NCBI GenBank assembly: GCA_905214825.1
Contig: CAJMNV010000060.1
Span: 1 to 11,320, forward strand
Direction of reading: 5' to 3'
Length of the DNA: 11,320 nt
DNA from: an uncultured bacterium
GTDB lineage: Bacteria; Bacillota; Clostridia; Lachnospirales; Anaerotignaceae
The translations under genes and the position numbers were made by a program. This document shows, piece by piece, positions 1 to 5,845 of this stretch (position 1 is its first letter; the number at the start of each line of letters is the position of its first letter). Under the pieces are notes generated by a model. That model searched no databases. It saw only the letters and a list, made by a program, of their open reading frames with translations, and was not told the origin of the DNA.

Positions 1-44
1 GCAATTCATCCCCCACTTATAGAAGTGGGGGATTTCTTGCTCAC
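1..44 (+). mobile_element. Right-end hairpin of an IS200/IS605 (TnpB-type) element, partial
   Basis: A perfect 11-bp stem (8-18 with 23-33) closes a 4-nt ATAG loop. It is flanked by a second pairing, GCAA at 1-4 with TTGC at 37-40, separated by matching TTC spacers. The layout of GCAATTCATC, a G/C-rich hairpin and then TTTCTTGCTCAC is the pattern I know from right ends of Firmicutes IS200/IS605 elements, where it lies just past the end of tnpB. The element would extend left of the window with tnpB on the plus strand, converging on guaD. The exact junction cannot be fixed here; a boundary near 40-44 is inferred. A plain terminator is less likely because neither strand has a proper U-run after the stem. 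Confidence 0.6.
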
Positions 45-50
45 GGTGTG

Positions 51-1334
51 TTAAAACAGCTGTCTGCCTGCGACAAATTTGTGCAACACTTCATCATCAT
101 TACTCAAATATACCGCTCTTTCCAAACGTTGTGCAATACTGTATTCCCCTTTGTTGTCATATCTGCTGTCATCTAACACAAATGCATCAAATGCATATCC
201 CGTTTCAAATTTACCTACTTTGCCAAAAAATGAACCACCACCCACAGTTGCCAAATAAAACACCTCTGGCACAGTCAAAGGTGCAAGATTTTTGTCCACC
301 AAACGCCAACGCATTTTTGACATACGCACAGCTTCTGCCATAGCATAAAAAATAGAACAGCGTGTACCGCCTGCAATATCACTACCCAATCCAACAGAAA
401 TCCCTTCGTCCAAATAACGGCGTATGGGAGCAATACCGGAAAGCAAATTGCTGTTTGACTCTGGGCAATGTGCCACAAAAACACCACGCTTTTTCATCAA
501 AGCAATTTCTTCTTCCCCACTCAACACACAATGTGCCATAATGGTTTTACAATTTTCCCCACCAAACAAACCAAAACGATCATATGCATCACCATAACAA
601 CTAGAAGCTGGGAACAATTCTTTCACCCATTCCACTTCTGATACATTTTCAGACAAATGGGATTGTACAGGGATTTTGTATTTTTTTTGTATATCTCCCA
701 ATTTTGTCAATAGTGCATCACTGCAAGTTGGCAAAAATCTGGGTGTCAGTATGGGGGTTACATGGGGATATTTTTGTTTCACATCTTCCAAAAATGCAAT
801 GGTATCTTTTGCAGAAATTTCTGCACTTTCTTCTCTTAAATAATCGGGGCTGTTTCTATCCATATTCACTTTTCCAACCATTGCACACAAACCTGCATTT
901 TCTAAAAGTTCCATCAAAATTTCTGTGGACGCACCATGTATGGTACCAAATACACAAGCTCTTGTATTGGGGCCTTTTTTCATTTCTTCTACAAAATTCA
1001 CATAATTTTGTTTTGCATATACAGTATCTTTGTATTTTGCTTCTTGTGGAAATGTGTGTGTTTCCAACCATTCCAACAATTCCAAATCCATGCCCAATGC
1101 ACGAAAACGATGTTGTGGTGCATGGACATGTAAATCTGTAAAACCGGGCAATATCAATTTTCCTGTATAATCCAAAACAGAAAAATCATGATATTTTTCT
1201 GGCAGTTCTTGAAAAACGCCTGCACAAACACCATTTTCACATACCAAATATCCATTTTGCATAGTATGCAATGTTTGTAAATCTTCACTATAACAAATAT
1301 CACCTTTGCAAACAAAATTTTCTGTTTTCATCAT
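51..1334 (-). CDS. guaD: Guanine deaminase (amidohydrolase family)
   Basis: This 427-aa cytosolic zinc enzyme hydrolyses guanine to xanthine and ammonia, feeding the xanthine dehydrogenase encoded upstream. The amidohydrolase signature PGFTDLHVH is at residues 63-71, with metal ligands H69 and H71. Further predicted metal or catalytic residues are H226 and E229 (SHLSE), H268 (MAHC) and D319 (GSD). The motif GGGSFFGKVG followed by a GYAFDAFVLDD stretch near the C terminus is characteristic of guanine deaminases and separates it from related chlorohydrolases. Length and the C-terminal AGRQLF look complete. The start at 1334 has a GGAGGA site at 1341-1346 with 6-nt spacing; a second ATG follows immediately and is also possible. 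It has its own promoter and a purine riboswitch leader. The stop codon is only about 7-10 nt from a probable insertion-sequence end, and no ordinary terminator is visible. Confidence 0.93.
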   Translation of the reverse strand: MMKTENFVCKGDICYSEDLQTLHTMQNGYLVCENGVCAGVFQELPEKYHDFSVLDYTGKLILPGFTDLHVHAPQHRFRALGMDLELLEWLETHTFPQEAKYKDTVYAKQNYVNFVEEMKKGPNTRACVFGTIHGASTEILMELLENAGLCAMVGKVNMDRNSPDYLREESAEISAKDTIAFLEDVKQKYPHVTPILTPRFLPTCSDALLTKLGDIQKKYKIPVQSHLSENVSEVEWVKELFPASSCYGDAYDRFGLFGGENCKTIMAHCVLSGEEEIALMKKRGVFVAHCPESNSNLLSGIAPIRRYLDEGISVGLGSDIAGGTRCSIFYAMAEAVRMSKMRWRLVDKNLAPLTVPEVFYLATVGGGSFFGKVGKFETGYAFDAFVLDDSRYDNKGEYSIAQRLERAVYLSNDDEVLHKFVAGRQLF

Positions 1335-1356
1335 GACATATCCTCCTTTTTTCCAT

Positions 1357-1447
1357 AAAAAAATACCGTCAAATCCCTTTTATTTTATCCCATTCACAAA
1401 TAAAAAATGAATGGAACAAAAACTCATAGTGAGGGAAATTTACGGTA
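1357..1447 (-). terminator. Long-range riboswitch-controlled terminator of guaD (expression platform)
   Basis: On the minus strand TACCGTAAATTTCCCT (1447-1432), which is loop L3 and the 3' arm of P3 in the aptamer, can pair with AGGGATTTGACGGTA (1378-1364). This gives 14 bp in three blocks, with a one-base bulge on one arm and a two-base bulge on the other. Seven U residues (1363-1357) follow directly, as in an intrinsic terminator. Nested inside is a second hairpin, about 14 bp with two wobbles, pairing 1421-1408 with 1396-1383. The 5' arm is locked away when the aptamer is folded, so ligand binding should prevent termination and turn guaD on. I found no other partner for the 3' arm in the leader. 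The pairing is seen; the regulatory direction is inferred. Confidence 0.66.
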
Positions 1448-1493
1448 ACCACAGTAGAAACACCCAACCAAATTATGGGTCTATATCAGTTTT
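1419..1493 (-). promoter_or_regulatory. Purine riboswitch aptamer (guanine-type) in the guaD leader
   Basis: The minus strand shows the three-way junction of the purine riboswitch family. P1 is AAAACTGATA (1493-1484) with TATGAGTTTT (1428-1419), ten positions with one G-G mismatch. P2 is ACCCA/TGGGT with a loop close to the AUAUGG consensus. J2/3 is GTTTCTAC, L3 is ACCGTAAAT with the two C residues that dock on the GG of L2, and J3/1 is CACTATG. The residue that selects the ligand (C74 in B. subtilis xpt numbering) is C, the guanine/hypoxanthine type, where adenine switches have U. P3 is poorly paired, and J1/2 and L2 each carry a substitution. The aptamer starts about 6 nt after the predicted transcription start. 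Family assignment is confident; the exact ligand less so. Confidence 0.88.
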
Positions 1494-1505
1494 ATATCCA
1501 ATAGC

Positions 1506-1534
1506 AGTATACGCTTTTCTCAAAACAATGTCAA
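1506..1534 (-). promoter_or_regulatory. Sigma-A promoter of guaD
   Basis: A consensus -35 TTGACA (1534-1529) and -10 TATACT (1511-1506) are separated by 17 nt. Transcription should begin near 1499, so the transcript starts almost directly with the riboswitch aptamer. It lies just past the terminator of the xdh-mocA operon, giving guaD independent control. Confidence 0.87.
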
Positions 1535-1558
1535 GCAAAGCAAATACCACTTTTTTAT

Positions 1559-1588
1559 AAAAAATAGCATATCCTTTTCAGATATGCT
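1559..1588 (-). terminator. Intrinsic terminator of the xdhB-xdhC-xdhA-mocA operon
   Basis: An 8-bp perfect stem, AGCATATC (1588-1581) with GATATGCT (1573-1566), closes a 7-nt loop; a U6 run (1564-1559) follows after one A and one intervening base at the stem foot. The 5' arm is coding sequence, overlapping the last codons of mocA, and the mocA TGA lies in the loop, so a ribosome finishing mocA would cover the hairpin. Confidence 0.85.
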
Positions 1589-2162
1589 TCAAATCTTCTT
1601 TTGTATCAATATCATATAATATTTTATTTGTGGAACATACATACATAAAAACACATTCTGGATTCTTTCGCAACAGTTGTTTGCCACCTTTGTCTCCGTT
1701 TAAATCCAAAAGTTTTTTTGCCATATTCCCACAAAATATTGCTGGATTGCCCCATTGTGTACCATACGTCATGCAACCCATATCTTTCCCTGATTGCAAA
1801 AAACCATCTGCAAAAGCAAGCAACACAGATGTTGTCAAAAAAGGCTGGTCTGCCACACAAAACAAATACGCCATATCATTTTGTATACCTTTTGCGGCAG
1901 ACAACCCACATTTTATAGAAGAAACAATGCCTTCCTGTGGTGTATTGTTCCAAGCCACAATAACACCTTCTTTTTGTACCGCCTCTGCAATTTGCCTGTG
2001 TGCCGTAACCACAATAAGTGTTTCTTGTCGTTGTTGTACAGCAGACTTTATCTGTGTATATCCATGACAATACAATGGCTTTCCTTGGAATGGATACAGC
2101 AATTTATTTTCACCAAATCGTTTGCCACTGCCTGCTGCCAACAATATCCAACAAATTTTCAT
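1578..2162 (-). CDS. mocA: Molybdenum cofactor cytidylyltransferase, MocA-like
   Basis: This 194-aa cytosolic nucleotidyltransferase of the MobA-like NTP-transferase family would join a nucleotide to molybdopterin to finish the cofactor of the xanthine dehydrogenase encoded just upstream. The nucleotide-binding loop LLAAGSGKRFG is at residues 7-17, with K20 following. The metal-binding ADQP is at 104-107, WGNP at 137-140, and the GDKGGK loop at 156-161. The segment EGIVSSIKCGL (77-87) resembles MocA (CTP) more than MobA (GTP), and xanthine dehydrogenases of this family use the cytosine dinucleotide form; the nucleotide is therefore inferred, not proven. The ATG overlaps the xdhA stop as ATGA and has no strong ribosome-binding site, implying translational coupling. 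The end overlaps the operon terminator. Confidence 0.85.
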   Translation of the reverse strand: MKICWILLAAGSGKRFGENKLLYPFQGKPLYCHGYTQIKSAVQQRQETLIVVTAHRQIAEAVQKEGVIVAWNNTPQEGIVSSIKCGLSAAKGIQNDMAYLFCVADQPFLTTSVLLAFADGFLQSGKDMGCMTYGTQWGNPAIFCGNMAKKLLDLNGDKGGKQLLRKNPECVFMYVCSTNKILYDIDTKEDLKHI

Positions 2163-4435
2163 TTTTGTTGCATACCCATCACAATTTTTTCTGGTGTAAT
2201 GGGCAATTCTGTCACCCGCACACCTGTTGCGTTATACACCGCATGTGCAATGGCGGGAGAAGGTGTATTGATAACAATTTCGCCAATGGATTTTGCACCA
2301 AAAGGCCCTGTTGGCTCATAACTGCTTTCAAATTCCACACGCAGTTGTCCCACATCCAAACGTGTTGGGATTTTGTATTGCATCAAAGAATTGCCTGCCA
2401 AACTACCATATTCGTTATATACAATATCTTCATACAGTGCCATACCAATCCCTTGTACCAAACCGCCTTCTACCTGCACTTTTGCCAAATTTGGGTTCAC
2501 AACCGTACCACAATCCACAACTGCCACATAATCCAACAATTTAATATCACCTGTTTCTGGGTCAATTTCCACTTCTGCTGCACCTGCCATAAATGGTGGT
2601 GGAGAAACAGGTGAACAATGTGCTTCTGTTGCCACCAATGTTTCTGTTGCAGCACACATATTCATATTCCCCAAATCTTTTCTTGTGATACTTTCTCCTG
2701 TTTTTATGTTATACACCTTTTCGCCATCAAACTCCAATTCCGAAACATCACAGCCCAATTTTTCTGCTGTATATGCTTTCATTTTGCTTATCCATGTTTC
2801 ACATGCTTTTACCGTTGCCATACCTGTGACATATGTGGTACTGGACGCATACGAACCACTGTCATAGGGGGACGTATCTGTATCCACACCATGCACCACA
2901 ATATCATCCACAGAGCAATCCAAACAATCTGCTGCCATTTGTGCCAATATGGTATCGCAACCAGTACCCATATCTGATGCCCCAATAGACAATGTGTAGA
3001 AACCATCATCATTGATTTTGATTGTCACTGCACCCGTATCAAGATTTGGAATACCAGAACCTTGCATTGCCATCGCAATGCCCACAGCTCTAATCTTTCC
3101 ATTTTCCATCACACGAGCCGGGAATTTTTCTTTCCATCCAATCATTTTGGCTGTTTTTTGCAAACAACGGTCTAATGCACAACTGTTTGTCTGCTCACCA
3201 TAATATGCATACATCACATCGCCTTGTGTTGTCAGATTTTTTTCACGCAATACCACAGGGTCTATGTCCAATTTTGCTGCCAATTCATTGACCGCAGACT
3301 CTACTGCAAAAATCCCTTGTGTTGCACCATATCCACGATATGCCCCTGCAGACATATGGTTTGTGTACACCACATCATATTGGAAACGGAATGCTTCTGC
3401 TTTGCTGTACAAAGGAATGGATTTATGACCAGAAAGTCCCACGGTTGTTGGGCCATGTTCTCCAAAAGCACCTGTATTGGACAATGTTTTGACAGAAATG
3501 GCACGAATTGTACCATCTTGCATAGCACCAATACGCACATCAATTTCCATTTCGTGACGTGGTGTGGAAGCAATAAAACTTTCTTCTCTGGTATAAATGA
3601 TTTTTGCAGGACGACCTGTTTTCATTGTCACAATGGCAGGATACACCTCTGCAACCACAGTTTGTTTTGCACCAAAACCTCCACCAATTCTTGGTTTTAT
3701 CACACGGATTTTTGATTTTGGAATATCCAAAGCACGTGCCAATATACGACGCACGTGAAAAGGCACTTGTGTAGAGCTAATGATATTCAATCTACCATAA
3801 GTATCCATTTGTGTATATGTACGGAATGTTTCCATCATGGTTTGTTGATTTGCTTTTGTATGATATGTATTTTCCACAATCACATCGCATTTTGCAAACA
3901 CACCATCTACATCACCATGTTCTTCCAAGCCGCAAGCACACAAATTGCGTTGATTATCTGCCCCCACAGGACAAAGTGCTTGCCAATCTTCCTCTGGATG
4001 TATCAAAATGGGGTTGTCTTTTGCTTTTCTGAAATCCAGTATTGGCTCTAACACCTCATAATTCACTTTTATGGTTTTCATGGCTTTGTCAACCGCTTTT
4101 TCTGTTTCCCCTGCCACAATCGCCACTGCATCACCCACAAAACGCACTCTTTTATCCAATATCAATCTATCATAGGGGCTGGGTTCTGGGTATGTTTGTC
4201 CTGCCATGGTAAAACGATTTTTTGGAACATCTTCATACGTCAACACACACACAATACCAGGCATTTTTTTTGCAACATCAGTTTTGATTTCTTTGATAAT
4301 CGCATGTGCGTGTGGGCTTCGCAACACTTTCACAACCAAACAATCTTTTGGTGCAATATCATCTGTATACACTGGTTTTCCAGTCACCAATGCCATACCA
4401 TCTTTTTTACGAATGGGTTGATTGACAAACTTCAT
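2159..4435 (-). CDS. xdhA: Xanthine dehydrogenase, molybdenum-binding subunit
   Basis: The 758-aa catalytic subunit of a three-subunit molybdenum hydroxylase, predicted to oxidise xanthine (or hypoxanthine) to urate in the cytosol. The N-terminal a/b-hammerhead domain (about 1-130) contains GKPVYTDDI and SPHAHA. The cofactor-binding domain has GGGFGAKQ at 251-258, AYRGYGATQG at 365-374 and ASDMGTGCDT at 486-495. The C-terminal GPFGAKSIGE (710-719) supplies the catalytic glutamate E719. The start chosen is ATG at 4435, with GGGGAGG 7 nt or so upstream (4443-4450) and homology beginning at once (MKFVNQPIRKKDG). A frame extending to 4513 adds 26 residues that do not look like the family. The start overlaps the xdhC stop as ATGA. 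Substrate is inferred from guaD nearby; related selenium-dependent or nicotinate hydroxylases cannot be excluded by sequence alone. Confidence 0.92.
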   Translation of the reverse strand: MKFVNQPIRKKDGMALVTGKPVYTDDIAPKDCLVVKVLRSPHAHAIIKEIKTDVAKKMPGIVCVLTYEDVPKNRFTMAGQTYPEPSPYDRLILDKRVRFVGDAVAIVAGETEKAVDKAMKTIKVNYEVLEPILDFRKAKDNPILIHPEEDWQALCPVGADNQRNLCACGLEEHGDVDGVFAKCDVIVENTYHTKANQQTMMETFRTYTQMDTYGRLNIISSTQVPFHVRRILARALDIPKSKIRVIKPRIGGGFGAKQTVVAEVYPAIVTMKTGRPAKIIYTREESFIASTPRHEMEIDVRIGAMQDGTIRAISVKTLSNTGAFGEHGPTTVGLSGHKSIPLYSKAEAFRFQYDVVYTNHMSAGAYRGYGATQGIFAVESAVNELAAKLDIDPVVLREKNLTTQGDVMYAYYGEQTNSCALDRCLQKTAKMIGWKEKFPARVMENGKIRAVGIAMAMQGSGIPNLDTGAVTIKINDDGFYTLSIGASDMGTGCDTILAQMAADCLDCSVDDIVVHGVDTDTSPYDSGSYASSTTYVTGMATVKACETWISKMKAYTAEKLGCDVSELEFDGEKVYNIKTGESITRKDLGNMNMCAATETLVATEAHCSPVSPPPFMAGAAEVEIDPETGDIKLLDYVAVVDCGTVVNPNLAKVQVEGGLVQGIGMALYEDIVYNEYGSLAGNSLMQYKIPTRLDVGQLRVEFESSYEPTGPFGAKSIGEIVINTPSPAIAHAVYNATGVRVTELPITPEKIVMGMQQK

Positions 4436-4899
4436 GCTTTTGCCTCCCCTCTTTTGTATGCCATATATGCATGAATGGCACGCAGTTGTCCCTGATAACC
4501 AGAACAACGGCACAAATTGCCTGCCAAATATTCTCTGATTTCATCATCTGTTGGATTTTCCATTTCTTGACACATGGCAAGCACATTCATCATAAATCCG
4601 GGACTGCAAAAACCACATTGTTCAGCTCCTTCATCTGCCAAAAACGTTCCAAATTCTTCTGCCGCTTCCTGACAACCTTCCATGGTAATCACATCATGCC
4701 CATCTGCCTGTACTGCCAATGTGGAACAAGACAATATGGGTCTGTTATCCATCCATACAGTACATAACCCACAGTTAGATGTTTCACACCCTCTTTTGAC
4801 ACTATAACACCCTTGTTCTCTGACAAAATCCAATAACATCATATCTGGTTCCACATCTGCGATAATTGCTTTTCCATTCAAATTCAATTTGATTTGCAT
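4432..4899 (-). CDS. xdhC: Xanthine dehydrogenase, 2Fe-2S iron-sulfur subunit
   Basis: A 155-aa electron-transfer subunit carrying electrons from the molybdenum centre to the FAD subunit. The N-terminal plant-ferredoxin-like domain has cluster cysteines C38, C43, C46 and C58 (pattern GCxxxxCGxC...C). The C-terminal helical domain has C95 and C98 in QCGFCSPG and C130 and C132 in NLCRCSGY. All eight expected ligands and the usual length are present. A GGGAGGTGA ribosome-binding site lies inside the end of xdhB, and the gene overlaps xdhB by 16 nt and xdhA by 4 nt, so the three subunits are probably made in coupled fashion. The symbol follows E. coli usage, where XdhC is the iron-sulfur subunit; it is not the XdhC/CoxI sulfurase-type maturation factor. 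Confidence 0.93.
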   Translation of the reverse strand: MQIKLNLNGKAIIADVEPDMMLLDFVREQGCYSVKRGCETSNCGLCTVWMDNRPILSCSTLAVQADGHDVITMEGCQEAAEEFGTFLADEGAEQCGFCSPGFMMNVLAMCQEMENPTDDEIREYLAGNLCRCSGYQGQLRAIHAYMAYKRGEAKA

Positions 4900-5690
4900 G
4901 ATTTTTCACCTCCCAAAAGTTGTGTCATACCCCTTTTCACCAAAACAGCTGCAACATGTTTACGATATGCCGCACTGGCTCTTGTATTGTCTGCAAAAGC
5001 AACACTTTCTGCTGCTTTTGTTGCAAATTGTTGTATCTGTTGTGCAGAAGGATTTTGCAAAATTCCTTCGTTGTCTTTGATGATAATCGGTTGACAAGGT
5101 CTTGCCCCAATGACTGCATATACACCATCTGTATGTTTTGCCACTGCACAAGAAACCACGGGAAAATCGGTTGCTGTATTTCTTTGCGACAAATATACTG
5201 CTTCCAGAGGTGATTTTTTCAATATCACACGTACCAAAATATCATTATCTTTTTTCATATTTGCAAATTTTTGCAAAGAAATTCTGCCTGCCTTGTATAA
5301 TTCCACATCACAATCAAAAGCCAAAAGACAAGCCAAAATATCTGAAAAACCAAATCTGCCAAATATACTACCGCCCACTGTGGCACAATTTCGCATTTGC
5401 ACCCCAACAATGTGACGCAAACTTTCTTTGACTGCACCTTTTGTATATGCATCAATGCCTTTATGTATTTCTAATTGACGCAAACGCACCATTGCACCAA
5501 TCGAGAATTCGGCTTCGTTTTCTGTGATGGTATCCAACCCCAACTGCGACAAATCAATCGCAGTTTGAATATTTTTCTTACCCAAACGCAACCAAACACC
5601 ACCACCAAAAATCACATTTGATTTTTTTTGATTTAACTCATATGCTTCTTCCAAACTGGAAACTTTCACATAATTTCCGATGGTAAACAT
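4884..5690 (-). CDS. xdhB: Xanthine dehydrogenase, FAD-binding subunit
   Basis: A 268-aa flavin subunit that would pass electrons to NAD+ or another acceptor. The FAD pyrophosphate loops are visible as IFGGGVWL (27-34) and RNCATVGGSIFGRFGFSD (100-117), the CO-dehydrogenase flavoprotein pattern; the C-terminal domain (about 165-250) contains the ASAAYRKHV helix typical of the family. The start chosen is ATG at 5690 with GGAGG 7 nt upstream; an in-frame ATG at 5723 lacks a ribosome-binding site and would add 11 unlikely residues. It is the first gene of the operon, with a leader of about 95 nt. Confidence 0.91.
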   Translation of the reverse strand: MFTIGNYVKVSSLEEAYELNQKKSNVIFGGGVWLRLGKKNIQTAIDLSQLGLDTITENEAEFSIGAMVRLRQLEIHKGIDAYTKGAVKESLRHIVGVQMRNCATVGGSIFGRFGFSDILACLLAFDCDVELYKAGRISLQKFANMKKDNDILVRVILKKSPLEAVYLSQRNTATDFPVVSCAVAKHTDGVYAVIGARPCQPIIIKDNEGILQNPSAQQIQQFATKAAESVAFADNTRASAAYRKHVAAVLVKRGMTQLLGGEKSCKSN

Positions 5691-5718
5691 AAACGCTCCT
5701 CCTGTTCTTTTTATATCA

Positions 5719-5819
5719 TGCAAAAAACGCTATTTTGGTTTTTATTTTTGATTTTCTGCCATTTTATATTACAACTTGGCATCGTGTTTGAGTATATCAT
5801 ATCATAATTGTTTTTTGCA
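5719..5819. repeat. 10-bp inverted repeat spanning the xdh promoter and leader
   Basis: TGCAAAAAAC (5719-5728) and GTTTTTTGCA (5810-5819) form a perfect inverted pair 81 nt apart. One copy overlaps the predicted -35 box and the other lies 30-40 nt before xdhB. Because the distal copy is upstream of the transcription start, it would act as DNA (operator), not RNA structure. A-run words are common in this sequence, so chance is possible. Confidence 0.3.
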
Positions 5820-5820
5820 A
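5791..5820 (-). promoter_or_regulatory. Predicted sigma-A promoter of the xdh operon
   Basis: A -10 TATACT (5796-5791) lies 18 nt after a weaker -35 TTGCAA (5820-5815). Start of transcription is expected near 5784, giving a leader of about 95 nt with only a 5-bp TGCCA/TGGCA hairpin. I see no purine or molybdenum-cofactor riboswitch in that leader. Overlapping TATGAT words make the exact -10 uncertain. Confidence 0.6.
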
Positions 5821-5845
5821 TCAGAACTTTGTCCAAAACAATTAT
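5804..5845. repeat. 11-bp inverted repeat at the end of the ABC exporter operon
   Basis: On the minus strand ATAATTGTTTT (5845-5835) pairs with AAAACAATTAT (5814-5804) around a 20-nt loop that can itself form a small GGAC/GTTC hairpin. It starts at the stop codon of the second ABC gene, where a terminator is expected, but no U-run follows. It also wraps the -35 region of the xdh promoter, so it may be a weak terminator, an operator, or both. Confidence 0.45.

Noticed and set aside
8..33. Hairpin after guaD as an ordinary intrinsic terminator
   Set aside because: The minus strand continues GATGAATTGC with no U-run; the plus side has only TTTCTT. The flanking GCAA/TTGC pairing fits an insertion-sequence end better.
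704..1141. Plus-strand open frame inside guaD
   Set aside because: It is the antisense shadow of guaD: low-complexity, rich in His, Leu and Cys, without a ribosome-binding site or known motif.
1794..2614. Two overlapping plus-strand frames across mocA and the end of xdhA
   Set aside because: Cys/His/Phe-rich antisense translations of well-supported minus-strand genes.
4436..4513. Longer xdhA frame starting at 4513
   Set aside because: The added 26 residues lie inside the xdhC coding region and do not resemble the family; a strong GGGGAGG site at 4443-4450 supports 4435.
5691..5723. Longer xdhB frame starting at 5723
   Set aside because: No ribosome-binding site precedes it; the GGAGG before 5690 lies within the extension and fits the ATG at 5690.
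5691..5784. Possible riboswitch (purine or molybdenum cofactor) in the xdh leader
   Set aside because: Only a 5-bp hairpin is visible; no GTTTCTAC, CCGTAAAT or other recognisable aptamer core is present.
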